Shown here: piece by piece, positions 1 through 9,500 of the stretch
Position numbering within the stretch: position 1 is the first letter of the stretch
Layout of the letters: every line of letters starts with the position of its first letter
Assembly: GCF_947503855.1 (NCBI RefSeq)
Contig: NZ_CANNFF010000012.1
Location: 26,753-90,752, forward strand
DNA from: an uncultured Polaribacter sp.
Lineage (GTDB): Bacteria; Bacteroidota; Bacteroidia; Flavobacteriales; Flavobacteriaceae
Reading direction: 5' to 3'
Length of the DNA: 64,000 nt
Notes under the pieces: generated by a model
What the model saw: only the letters and a program-made list of their open reading frames with translations
Database searches by the model: none
What the model was told of the DNA's origin: nothing
Made by a program: the position numbers and the translations under genes

Positions 1-1542
1 CAAACCGATGATTCAGAAAATCAATTAAAATCTTCTTTGGAAAAGGAACAATTATTACCTTTAATTACCTCGAGAGATTTTCAATTAATTGACGGTTATC
101 GTCGACTTAAGTTACTAAGTGCTTTAGGTAAGGAAGATGTAAAAGTCCAATTTGTAGATGTAGAACCATCTATTGGCCTTCGTTTATCCTTTAATATGTA
201 TCGACTAAAGACCGCTAACGACCTTACCAAAGAGGTTTTACAAGTTTTTAAATCGGTTGAAAAACGACAAGGTCAAGGGAATAATGGTAAACCTTACGAT
301 CGTTACGCGATTATCAGAGAAAAAATTAACTACCGATGGAAATCTCCCAAGGCAATCCGCCAGTTTGATAAAATTATCGAAAATGACTTTGAGAATAATC
401 TGTTATTAAACGGAGTTGTGAACAAAGGGTGGAGTTTATCTGACTGTGAAAAATATCTAAGTGAATTAAAAGAGATTGATTTAACCAAAAATCATGGATT
501 CACAGAACAGTTAACAAAAGGAGACCTAACTATTAATCAAGTCAATAAATTCATCGAAGAGAAAGAAAACCTTCAAAACAATTACAAAGACACTTTTGTA
601 ATTCCTAACAAGGCAACCACTTTTAAAATGAATTGTGTTGATATAGTTGATGTGCCGTCGTATACAAAAAGTATAGCAACTTTATTTACTTCCATTCCGT
701 ATTATATGTTACGTGGTTACGATAAGAAAAACTTGTCATCAGAATTGGGTCACGAAAAGACCCCCGAGGAGTTTGCGGATATCATTGGGGAGATTTTTGG
801 GAAGGTTGAAGGAGTTCTTAATGAAACTTCCAATGTTTTTGTAAATATTGGTGACACCTACATTAATGGCTGTGCCATGGATATACCGGGTTTGGTGAAA
901 GCAGCGATCTTAAAACATACAAAACTAAAATACAAAGAGTGTATCATCTGGTCCAAACCCAATCCTCATCCACAGGGAGAACAAGTAAAAAGACCGATAA
1001 ATCAGATTGAATATATTTTATGGTTCGTTGTAGATCCTTCAAAATCGAAGTACAACTTACTAAAATATACGGATCATGAAAAAGAGGTAAGGATTACGAC
1101 TGGTGCTAAAGATGTTGATAAAAACGGGAATGTATCCAAGAAAACAAAATCACTTTCAAAACCCTATAAGAAGATTTACAACCACATTGCAGCTCAAGAT
1201 GTGGCTCATATGATTAAGTGTGCCACTGGTAAAAACAAACCTGCGTTCGATGCCTTCCCAACAGGTCATCCTGCATTGATGGCAGAACTTCTTCCTGTAA
1301 TCCCAATTTTAATGACAACAGACGAGACTGATTTGGTTTACGATCCTTTTGGGGGTGCTAATACCACTGGTAGAATTTCTTTACTACTCAACAGACAATA
1401 CTTAGGTACCGAACTTTCAACTCACTATCACAGGGTGGGTTGTAAGGTTCTTGAAAATACAATTGAAGAGATCAATCAGAATGATTTAGAGATTATCAAT
1501 AGTGAGTATAAGGAAGTAGAAGAATTAACTGTAGCAGCATAA
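1..1542 (+). CDS. ParB-like/DNA methyltransferase fusion (5' partial)
   Basis: The frame is open from base 1, so the gene starts left of the window; the TTG at 37 is only the first in-window start-like codon. The N-terminal part carries a ParB/Srx-type signature (LIDGYRRLKLL, about nt 76-110) as found in ParB-methyltransferase fusions on mobile elements. The C-terminal half has the two motifs of a beta-class amino-methyltransferase in the order IV then I: TSIPYY near nt 688-705 and DPFGGANTTGR near nt 1342-1374, followed by the typical helix ending YLGTE. Motif IV is SIPY rather than SPPY or DPPY, which is unusual; SPPY-like motifs usually point to N4-cytosine methylation, but I cannot assign the base. 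No restriction gene is visible beside it. It is followed after 4 nt by the palm-motif protein and probably shares its transcript. Solitary modification or anti-restriction of a mobile element is the likely role (inference). Confidence 0.8.
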   Translation, partial: QTDDSENQLKSSLEKEQLLPLITSRDFQLIDGYRRLKLLSALGKEDVKVQFVDVEPSIGLRLSFNMYRLKTANDLTKEVLQVFKSVEKRQGQGNNGKPYDRYAIIREKINYRWKSPKAIRQFDKIIENDFENNLLLNGVVNKGWSLSDCEKYLSELKEIDLTKNHGFTEQLTKGDLTINQVNKFIEEKENLQNNYKDTFVIPNKATTFKMNCVDIVDVPSYTKSIATLFTSIPYYMLRGYDKKNLSSELGHEKTPEEFADIIGEIFGKVEGVLNETSNVFVNIGDTYINGCAMDIPGLVKAAILKHTKLKYKECIIWSKPNPHPQGEQVKRPINQIEYILWFVVDPSKSKYNLLKYTDHEKEVRITTGAKDVDKNGNVSKKTKSLSKPYKKIYNHIAAQDVAHMIKCATGKNKPAFDAFPTGHPALMAELLPVIPILMTTDETDLVYDPFGGANTTGRISLLLNRQYLGTELSTHYHRVGCKVLENTIEEINQNDLEIINSEYKEVEELTVAA

Positions 1543-1546
1543 AATA

Positions 1547-3034
1547 ATGAAAGTTTTAGTACCAACTAATTTAAACGTACCTGAATTGATTGAAGAATTG
1601 AATCTCTCTAATCGAAGACAGAAATATGTTAAAGAGAAAATATATCATTTGATATCCAGAGTTGTAGCAACACATAAAAATATTAAAAAGTTTGATAAAA
1701 ATGGATACACCGGATTGTGTTCTAAAGAACTCAATATGATCTTAAATAGAGATTATAAATTGATTTTAGATCTATTAAAAGATAAAAATGTGATTGAGTT
1801 AGATCTCAATTATTTAAAAGGTGTGAGGTGTAATAAAATCAAGTTAAACGATCAATATCAAAAGACAGATAAGGTATTAAAAACCATAAGAAGAGAACAT
1901 AAAACAGCACCCTCTAAAAACCAGTTATTAGATAGTTATTTCAACCACAACTTAGAAATACAAAAAGGGTACAAGAATCATGTAAAACACATATACGATA
2001 CCCTGCGTCAAGAATTAACAAACGACAGTCAGCTACTGGTTCTTAAAAATAAAATTGGAATTTGGTTATTAACAATAAATGATGTTGAAAACAATCAGTA
2101 TTGGTATAATAAATCTACAGCCAATTGGAGATATAGTTCCACATTAACGAATCTTTCCAAAACACTTAAGAAGTATTTAATTTATGAACAACAATCATTA
2201 GTTCAAGTAGATCTTAAATGTAGTCAGGTATATCTATTATCAAGTATATTAAACTATGATTTCTTTAAATCTAATGATGAGTTATCATTTCATCAAATTA
2301 TGAATTCTTTATTATCTGATAAAATTATAAAAGATGTTATATCATATTTATTTTCTCCATTAATGTTTGCGCACTTTGAGCAAAGAAAGTATTTGGGGAA
2401 AGATGAGATAATTATTAGAGATCATCACGAATTCCAAAAATTTAGAGACGCACCATTTCAAGAAGATTTCTATTCACATTTATTTGAATTGGAACATGGA
2501 GATCCTCCCACGAATGCTCAACGTAAATCAATCAAAAAGGATATCATGTATGTATTGTTTCAAAACAATAGAAAACATCGAGAATTGGTGGAAGGAGTTC
2601 GGTTATTAGAAAAATTTTATCCCTATGTAAATCAATTTATTCTAAAGATTATGGACAGAATAGGTAAAAGGAATTTCTCCCTACTTCTACAGCGTGTGGA
2701 GAGTTATCTAATATTGGATTGTGTGGTTCCTGAATTTCATAGACGCTGTTCTGTAGCACCAGTTTTTACAATCCATGATTGTATCATTACAACGGAACAA
2801 CATAAGTTAGAACTAACGAATGTGATGTTTGAAGTACTTCACGAAAAAACACGAATTAAACCCGGTTTATCGGTTGAAAAGTTAGATCCCTCAGATCTAC
2901 TTGATGATAATTTTATAAAGGAAATAAGAGATGATATCTATAAGAAATCAACCAAGAGTAGATTTAAAAAAAAGAGTTGGTCGATACTCGACAAACATAT
3001 TGAGACAACAAATGAATTTCTAAAAAACAACTAA
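1547..3034 (+). CDS. unrecognised 495-aa protein with candidate single-subunit polymerase palm motifs
   Basis: I do not recognise the family. Three short segments fall in the order and spacing of family-A DNA polymerase/T7-like RNA polymerase palms. A motif-A-like VQVDLKCSQVYLL places Asp at residue 222 (compare D-x-x-C-S in T7 RNAP). A motif-B-like RKSIKKDIMYVLFQNN has Arg326 and Lys330 in R-x3-K spacing, then M at +8 and F at +12, the register of the T7 RNAP motif. A motif-C-like FTIHDCIITTEQ has His410-Asp411. The N-terminal 200 residues are Lys-rich and may be DNA-binding. It lies 4 nt after the methyltransferase gene and 3 nt before the HTH gene, so the three look like one operon. A decayed copy with the same HTH neighbour lies at 28653-28933. 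The polymerase idea is inference from motifs; a replication initiator or unrelated fold remains possible. Confidence 0.6.
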   Translation: MKVLVPTNLNVPELIEELNLSNRRQKYVKEKIYHLISRVVATHKNIKKFDKNGYTGLCSKELNMILNRDYKLILDLLKDKNVIELDLNYLKGVRCNKIKLNDQYQKTDKVLKTIRREHKTAPSKNQLLDSYFNHNLEIQKGYKNHVKHIYDTLRQELTNDSQLLVLKNKIGIWLLTINDVENNQYWYNKSTANWRYSSTLTNLSKTLKKYLIYEQQSLVQVDLKCSQVYLLSSILNYDFFKSNDELSFHQIMNSLLSDKIIKDVISYLFSPLMFAHFEQRKYLGKDEIIIRDHHEFQKFRDAPFQEDFYSHLFELEHGDPPTNAQRKSIKKDIMYVLFQNNRKHRELVEGVRLLEKFYPYVNQFILKIMDRIGKRNFSLLLQRVESYLILDCVVPEFHRRCSVAPVFTIHDCIITTEQHKLELTNVMFEVLHEKTRIKPGLSVEKLDPSDLLDDNFIKEIRDDIYKKSTKSRFKKKSWSILDKHIETTNEFLKNN

Positions 3035-3037
3035 AAA

Positions 3038-3337
3038 ATGAAAATCATGAGAGAAGAAATGATCCAAATATTGAATGTAACAAAAGACGAACTAATCCAA
3101 ATCGTTAAAGAAGGTGTCAAATTAGAATTGAACCGACAGAAGGCAATAGGTCAGACTACTTTTAATAACTCAGATGAAAAGTATTTAAGTAGAAGTGAAA
3201 CTGCAAAATTACTTCATGTAACAGAAGTAACTCTTAATAACTGGGAGAAGAAAAATATACTTGTTCCGAGTAGAATAGGTAGACGTGTCTTATATAAAGA
3301 GGCTGAAGTTTTGGATAGATTGGACCATGCTGCATAA
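3038..3337 (+). CDS. MerR/excisionase-type helix-turn-helix protein
   Basis: This 99-aa protein has a coiled, charged N-terminal segment (about residues 1-40) and a C-terminal helix-turn-helix of the HTH_17/excisionase kind: LSRSETAKLLHVTEVTLNNW then a wing ending GRRVLYKEAEVLDRL. Such proteins act as recombination directionality factors or small regulators in Bacteroidetes mobile elements. ATG codons at 3038 and 3047 are both possible starts. It begins 3 nt after the palm-motif gene, and the same 3-nt arrangement recurs with its paralogue at 28937-29248, so the pair travels together. It is the last gene before the tRNA-derived repeat. Confidence 0.8.
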   Translation: MKIMREEMIQILNVTKDELIQIVKEGVKLELNRQKAIGQTTFNNSDEKYLSRSETAKLLHVTEVTLNNWEKKNILVPSRIGRRVLYKEAEVLDRLDHAA

Positions 3338-3378
3338 TTAAGGTATAACAGTATAAATGTTATGTAATGTTACAAACT

Positions 3379-3401
3379 GCGCACACCTTTGAGCACACCC
3401 C
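3379..3401. repeat. paired 7-bp units, candidate integrase arm sites of left element
   Basis: Two GCACACC units start exactly 12 bp apart and directly abut the 73-bp tRNA-derived repeat. At 33819-33841 the same place beside the other repeat copy holds AGCAACC units, also with a 12-bp period. The shared geometry with a different unit sequence suggests end sequences recognised by two related but distinct integrases. Function is inferred. Confidence 0.4.
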
Positions 3402-3469
3402 AAAAACCAAAAAACCCGTAAATCATTGTTTATAAATGAGTTACGGGGTAATTTTGTGGTACCTCCAGG
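3397..3469. repeat. attachment-site repeat, left copy (tRNA-Phe 3' end plus terminator)
   Basis: This 73-bp block matches 33838-33910 at 72 of 73 positions; the single difference is G at 3448 against A at 33889. It contains a hairpin terminator (CCCGTAA/TTACGGG arms) and ends with GGTACCTCCAGG, the last 12 nt of tRNA-Phe in reverse sense. Homology stops sharply at 3470, where the tRNA body is absent. It is therefore a tRNA-derived attachment site left by integration, not a tRNA gene. Confidence 0.88.
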
Positions 3470-3594
3470 TGAATTTTAGGTTTACCTCATTTTACTACAA
3501 TTTAATATAAGTAATTGTTAATCAGTAGTATAATGGTTATAATATTATAATAAAGTAAAAAGAAATCAAAAGAAATAACAATGATTTAAACCTG

Positions 3595-3617
3595 CCGAGC
3601 AACCTCTCGAGCAACCC
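3595..3617. repeat. left-end copy of paired GAGCAACC units
   Basis: Two GAGCAACC units repeat with a 12-bp period. This 23-bp block matches 33819-33841 at the other end of the island at 22 of 23 positions and in the same orientation. It lies 45 bp upstream of the integrase start codon, so it could be both an integrase arm-binding site and an autoregulatory site (inference). Confidence 0.6.
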
Positions 3618-3661
3618 GTATTCTTGCCTTATCTTAGCCAAGATCACTAATTTAGAGAAAG

Positions 3662-4963
3662 ATGTATAAGGTGTTAAGGTCAACAAAATCGGCGGTTCGA
3701 TTTAGTTTAAAAAAATCAAAGAAGTATTTGTCAGAAAATAGATACCAAGAAAGTTTAATTTTATTGTGGTTCTCTTTTGGAGGTGCAGACAAACGAGTAA
3801 GTTATTCAACTGGTTATACCGTTTCTTATGCGGACTGGGATTATCAAAAACAACGCGTTAAAACCAATAAATCAAGAGTTATCAATTCCCATACGGTCAA
3901 TAACTATTTAAATAAGTTAGAAACTGAATTGATGAACACTTATAGTCGATATATAGATGAAGAAAGAGTAATAACAAAAGAACTTATAAGGGAAACATTA
4001 GATATCATAACAGGTAAAATAGAACCTGTAGAGAGAGAAGAAATAGTTCCTGTTGATTTTTTTAAGTTTTCTGAAAATTATTTGAATCAAAAAAAAGATC
4101 AAATTGCACAATTATCCTATACATTGTACAAAGGATCCTTAACGAAATTAAAGAAATATAAACGGTCAAGAAATGTTAGAGTTGACTTTAGTTCATTTGA
4201 CAAACCCTTTTTAGATGATTTTAGAAAGTTTTTAGAGGTTCATGAGAACTTGGCTCTAAACACAATATCAAAACACTTTAAAAACCTTAAAATGTTTGTG
4301 ATTGAAGCCAAGAATCAAGGATTGATATCGAATCCTCCACTAAAATATTTTAAAGTATCCACAGAAGAAACCACAGCAATTTATTTGAACGATTCTGAAA
4401 TTGAGAAAATATTGAAATTGGACTTGTCCTTTAATAAAAGGATGGAATTGGCAAGAGATAAATTTTTAATGGGATGTTATACCGGTCAACGAGTTAGTGA
4501 TTATAATGGAATTACCTCAGAAAATATTATTGATATAAATGGGTTGGAATGTTTTAGAATCAAACAACGTAAAACCAAGAATATTGTGGATTGTCCAATC
4601 ACATTGGAAATACGAGAGATTATGACAAGGTACAACAATCAACCCCCACCATATCTTCATGACACGGATATTAATGAAAACATTAAGATTGTAGGAAGGA
4701 TATTAGGATTTAACGAGGTTATAAAAACAGAAATTACCAAAGGAGGGAGGTTAGTAAAAAGAAATAAACTAAAATGGGAGATGATAGAGACACACACTGG
4801 TAGAAGAAGTTTCTGTACCAATAATTACAAAAAGGGAATGTCATCATTGTATATCATGCATTTTTCTGGTCATAAATCTGAACGTGAGTTCTTGAAATAT
4901 ATTAGAGATAGAGGAGAGGATAGAACCAAACACATTGTCGATCAAGGGTATTTTAATGTGTAG
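3662..4963 (+). CDS. tyrosine recombinase/integrase of the island
   Basis: This is a 433-aa site-specific recombinase of the Bacteroidetes element type. The N-terminal part (about residues 1-115) fits the arm-DNA-binding domain, followed by a SAM-like core-binding domain (about 130-235) and the catalytic domain. Catalytic residues are visible: Arg277 in TGQRVSDY, a Lys in the KQRKTKN hairpin, His378-x-x-Arg381 in THTGRRSF, His404 in FSGHKS and the nucleophile Tyr413 in FLKYIR. The full set suggests an active enzyme. Its place just inside the left att repeat, pointing inward, is standard for a tRNA-integrating element. The ATG at 3662 starts right after the paired GAGCAACC repeats. Confidence 0.93.
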   Translation: MYKVLRSTKSAVRFSLKKSKKYLSENRYQESLILLWFSFGGADKRVSYSTGYTVSYADWDYQKQRVKTNKSRVINSHTVNNYLNKLETELMNTYSRYIDEERVITKELIRETLDIITGKIEPVEREEIVPVDFFKFSENYLNQKKDQIAQLSYTLYKGSLTKLKKYKRSRNVRVDFSSFDKPFLDDFRKFLEVHENLALNTISKHFKNLKMFVIEAKNQGLISNPPLKYFKVSTEETTAIYLNDSEIEKILKLDLSFNKRMELARDKFLMGCYTGQRVSDYNGITSENIIDINGLECFRIKQRKTKNIVDCPITLEIREIMTRYNNQPPPYLHDTDINENIKIVGRILGFNEVIKTEITKGGRLVKRNKLKWEMIETHTGRRSFCTNNYKKGMSSLYIMHFSGHKSEREFLKYIRDRGEDRTKHIVDQGYFNV

Positions 4964-5534
4964 ACTAAAGTTACGAGTAACGTTATTAAATTTCTCTAAA
5001 ACCACTGAAAAATCCAATTATAAAATCTACAATCCATTTCATACTTTAGAAACCGAACCATAAAATGGAAATAGAAGTATACCAAAGAAACTTGATGAAA
5101 TTAACAAATAGAATGACCAACATGTAGATTATTTGAAAGGTAGCAGCGTTTTTACCTCTAACTTGTATACCACCTAACTTAAAATTTGAGTAATTGGGTT
5201 TAAAGATGTTAAAGGAACCTGGTTTGTTTTTGAGGGAAGTACAAACCAAATTGAAAAATATTTTTTTGACTTTAACCCTTTGTAAAAAAGGGTAGTCTTC
5301 AAGGACTCTATGAAGTGCCTCAATTATTTCAGTTCGTTTACAATTATTCCAGAAAAAGATAAATATCGAAATACTTTCAAAAAAAATTAAATTGGCGACT
5401 ATTATTGTAAAAGAAATTCATATCCATGTATCAAAAATTATTATTTTTGTTTAATTAATTCGGTAAAATAAATGGTCCTTATTTAATCATCAGAAAAATT
5501 ATTTTGAAAACCAGAAAAATTTTTATTAAACAAT
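4964..5534. other. spacer with no recognisable gene
   Basis: AT-rich spacer between the integrase and the IS. A 67-codon minus-strand frame (5046-5249) is present, but I recognise nothing in it. The last part (about 5440-5534) was, before the IS arrived, the immediate upstream region of the giant adhesin gene and should contain its native promoter; I could not pick out a clear TAnnTTTG motif. Confidence 0.5.
5527..5534. repeat. IS target-site duplication, left copy
   Basis: TAAACAAT occurs immediately before the left inverted repeat and again at 6513-6520 immediately after the right one. A perfect 8-bp duplication indicates simple, fairly recent transposition. Confidence 0.9.
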
Positions 5535-6512
5535 ACCCGTTGTGCATTATGATTTACAAGAAAAAAGTTGTTCATCTTACTGATAATCAGTAGATTGTTT
5601 TAATCAAAAAACATTAACAATGAACAACTTAAATGCAATTTACGAAAGAATATTGAAAGTTTTATCACAAATATCAGAACAACAATTATTGCCTTACCAA
5701 AGGCGTCAGCCTAGATTTAGCGATTTGGAATTGATATGTCTTAACCTTACGGCAGAATATTTGGGTATGGATAGTGAAAATGATCTGTTTAGAAAGTTGC
5801 CCAAAACATTGTTTTCAAAAATAGAGCGTAGTGTTTATAACATAATGCGTCGAAGGTTAGCAAGCCATATTGATGCCATAAGATTACAATTAGCGTCCTG
5901 TTTTAATGAATTTGAAGATTGCTTCATTGTAGATAGTATGCCATTGGAAGTATGCAAACTCTCTCGAAGCAGTCGCTCAAAAATTTGTAAGGAAAACAAC
6001 TATGCTTATCCTGATAAAGGTTATTGTGCTGCACAGAACTCAACTTACTATGGTTATAAATTACACGCCGTTTGTTCTGTAAAGGGTGTTTTCCAAGCCA
6101 TTGATTTGTCACCAGCATCGGTACACGATATACACTATTTAAAAGATATCAGAACCCAAATTAAAGATTGTACTTTAATTGGTGATAAAGGCTATCTATC
6201 TGCAAAGGTTCCACTTAATCTTTTTGAGAGTTGTAACATACGATTAAATACACCTATGAGAACTAACCAAAATAATTACATAAAGCAACCTTATGTATTC
6301 AGAAAATCAAGGAAGCGAATAGAAACGTTGTTCTCGCAGTTGTGTGACCAATTTATGATAAGACGCAACTATGCTAAGTCATTTGAGGGATTTAAAACAA
6401 GAATATTATCTAAGATAACTGCTCTAACTGTAGTACAATACATTAACAAGTTTGTCTTTGATAGAAACATAAACAACATTAAAATCAAAATTATTTAAAA
6501 TGCACAACGGGT
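5535..6512 (+). mobile_element. IS982-family insertion sequence
   Basis: The 978-bp element has perfect 14-bp terminal inverted repeats, ACCCGTTGTGCATT at 5535-5548 and its complement at 6499-6512, with an 8-bp target duplication on each side. It carries one transposase gene. The right end lies 14 bp upstream of the giant adhesin's start codon, in the same orientation, so it separates that gene from its former upstream region. Confidence 0.95.
5620..6498 (+). CDS. IS982-family transposase
   Basis: This 292-aa DDE transposase catalyses movement of the surrounding IS. The catalytic triad is visible as Asp105 (IVDSMPLEVC), Asp189 (IGDKGYLS) and Glu235 (RKRIETLFSQL), the usual IS982 context. The N-terminal segment (LPYQRRQPRFSDLELICLNL) is also typical of the family. 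The frame is intact and full length, so the element is probably still active. The stop codon lies just before the right inverted repeat. Confidence 0.95.
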   Translation: MNNLNAIYERILKVLSQISEQQLLPYQRRQPRFSDLELICLNLTAEYLGMDSENDLFRKLPKTLFSKIERSVYNIMRRRLASHIDAIRLQLASCFNEFEDCFIVDSMPLEVCKLSRSSRSKICKENNYAYPDKGYCAAQNSTYYGYKLHAVCSVKGVFQAIDLSPASVHDIHYLKDIRTQIKDCTLIGDKGYLSAKVPLNLFESCNIRLNTPMRTNQNNYIKQPYVFRKSRKRIETLFSQLCDQFMIRRNYAKSFEGFKTRILSKITALTVVQYINKFVFDRNINNIKIKII

Positions 6513-6520
6513 TAAACAAT
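6513..6520. repeat. IS target-site duplication, right copy
   Basis: Second TAAACAAT copy, directly followed by ATAAAA and the ATG of the adhesin gene at 6527. Confidence 0.9.
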
Positions 6521-6526
6521 ATAAAA

Positions 6527-9500
6527 ATGAAATTTTTTAATATTCTTTTTTGTCTATCATTAACATTTATTACATTTAATTCTTTTTCACAAGAAATTGT
6601 TGATTTAAGCACCTGGGAGCAAAGAGGGGATCTTAATAATGGTAATTGGGTTTATGACAGCAATGCAAATAGTGTTAAACAAACCACCAATAGTAATCCA
6701 ACTTTTTATGTAAGTGATCAAAATTTCATAAATAAAACAATCACTGGTGAGATTTATGTTAATACAAGTAGTGATGATGATTTTATAGGTTTTGTTCTTG
6801 GATTTGAAGAGCCGACAGCTAGTCTGTTGAATCGCTACAAATTTTTGTTGGTTGATTGGAAACAGCTAGATCAGGATCCTAGTAATAATACTCTTGCCAA
6901 GGCAGAGATCAGATTAATTTATTATGATAAAGCAGCAAATGATCCTGGTAATATTTTTTGGTCAACACCTACTCAAACTTCAACTTGGGGAGTAATTGAC
7001 ACTTATGATCCATCTCCAAGTTTTCCTGATGTCAACTCACAAGGTGGCTGGGAAGAGTTTAAAACTATTGAATTTAAAACAGTCTATTCTGAAAATAATG
7101 TCAAGATTTTCTTTGATTTTGGAGACGGAAACTTTACGAAGGTTTTTGACGTTGATGCCTCCAGTGTTCCTTTTTTCGAATCGTTTCCTGAGGGTAGAGT
7201 AGGGTTTTATAATTACTCTCAGAATGAAGTGATTTATAAAAACTTTACTGTACCTAATGGGAATTTTGAAATTGTGTCAACTGGTGGAGGAATTGAAGGT
7301 GTTGATTGGATGCTTTCAGGAAGTACATTAATCCCACTTTCGAGTAATGCAAAAATTAATTCGTCTGATTTTGAAAGCTTGCAAACAGGCGTGTCTACTA
7401 TTAAAATTTCTGCAGAAAGTGCTTTTACTTTATCCGATGAAATTGACATTACCATCCCGCTAACCATTGAAAGTGAGACAATTACTTTAAATTCCGATAT
7501 TATTTCTTCTGTTGATATTGGAGAGGCATTGGCTTTAAAATCAGAGAAGTCTATTTCCACAAACACTTCAGGCGTAACAATAATTACCCAAGGGGGTAAT
7601 GTATTACTAAATTCCAATACAGATGATTCTGAGGGTGGTTCGATTGCTATGGATATTGCAACCATCAATACAAATGGAGGGAATATTACTTTATCAGGCG
7701 GTTCAGACCCTTTTACGGGTTATGCGGAAGGTTTAAACGAGCCTAGCATCACAGGATATTCGCTTCAGACTCCATTTAAAGGAATTTTCTTGAATGGAAC
7801 TACCCTAAATGCTGCAGGAGGAGATATCATACTCCGTGGAAAAGGTGGTGACGTAACTGGTGTTGCCGGTAGTTATTTTGCAATTGGTATTGATATGGTG
7901 GGTTATCAGTCAGATGCGCAAGGGAACGCCAATACTCTTGGCACTATTATTACTACTTCGGGGAGCGGTTCAATTTCATTGAATGGTCTAGGAGGAGTGA
8001 ATAATAATGCTAACACTCATGCAGTAGGAATTAATTTCTTCGAGAATAACGGAGGAGTTAATTCGATTATTACCACAGATGGTTCTATTAGTCTTCATGG
8101 ATCTGATGGTTCAGGTAATGCGATTGAGCACGTTGGGGTTCTGAACGATGGAGGAGATGTATCGATATATTCTAATTCAGGCTCAATTAAGATTTCTGGT
8201 GCGGGAGATACCGCAGCATATGGTTTTAAAGTAGATGGTCCGACAAATATTGGATGGGACGGCGCTAATGCATTTACATCAGGAGATATTGCTATAGATG
8301 TTGATAATTTTAGTTTTACATCTTTAGCCAACTTCAAAACTGCAGGTGGCCTTAGCTTTCAACCATATGGAAATTCATTTGTTAGTGGAGGGATCAGTTT
8401 CCCTACTTCAAACGGCACTCTTGCAAATACGATTTCGTCACTCACAATAGGGAAATCAACCAACACGGCTGATGTGACTATTTCAGCAGCAATCAGCATG
8501 GCTGGACCTATTACGGTGTATGGTGGTAATATCAATATCAACCAAAACCTTAGCTCCACGGCTAATGGGGCGCCTATTTTGTTTAAGGCCTCTGGTAGCA
8601 TTACTGTGGCTTCTGACAAGTCCATTCAAACGAATAATGGCGATATTATCTATTGGGCCGATAGTGATATAGATAACGAAGGGGCGATTAGCCTTGGAGA
8701 TAATGTCACCCTAAATTCAGCCAACGGATCTACAACATCAAACCTTTCAGGCGGCGGTAAGATTGTCTTAGCAGGAGGTGCAGATGATGGTGCTAATGAT
8801 GGAACTGCCTCAGATGGCATTCCAGATGGGTTTGCATCGAGTTCAACTGGAAATGGAATAAAGCTTAGTGCTTCAACTGAAAATCATACACAAATGTATT
8901 CTGGAGGAGGCAACATAATTATTAGAGGTCTTAGTAATCATGACTCACCATCTGACAATAGAGATGAGATCGGTATTCAGCATCAAGGTAGTTGGACAGC
9001 AAACTCAGGAAACGGATCTATTGATATAATTGGTATAAGTGATAAATTTTATGGTGTTAATTTTGTACGCGTATTGTCTTACAGTATAACAGGTCCTAAA
9101 CTTTTGTCTCTCATATCAAATAAAGCTGTAGGTGCTGCAATAACTATTTCTGGAACCTCAAGTACTAGTCATGGTGTTGTGTTTAACTATGATAACCCAA
9201 AAGAAATATTAGCTACGGGTGGTGGTGATATTGTGATCACAGGTGCTGGTGCAGGTAGTGGTTATGGCATCTTTTTACAAAATCAAGATATTCTAGCTAC
9301 TACGGGTGCTATTATTTTAAATGCTGGTGCAAAAGGAATCTATACTGCAAATGCCGGAATGAACCTTGGTCGTAAAGTAGGAAGCCCCATTACTATAAGC
9401 TCTTCTGATATTCGTTTGATAGCTGATCGCCTTGAATTTGTTAACACAGCTAATCTAAGCACTTCGGGTAAAGTAACTATTGAATCTAATGCAGACAGCT

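Noticed and set aside
3457..3469. tRNA-Phe-like sequence at the left repeat
   Set aside because: Only the last 12-13 nt of the tRNA are present; the rest of the cloverleaf is missing, so it is an att site and not a tRNA gene.
5046..5249. 67-codon minus-strand frame between integrase and IS
   Set aside because: No recognisable motif, no promoter or conserved pattern; treated as chance.
6500..6526. Upstream ATG as adhesin start
   Set aside because: It lies in the IS right inverted repeat and target duplication; the signal peptide begins at 6527.
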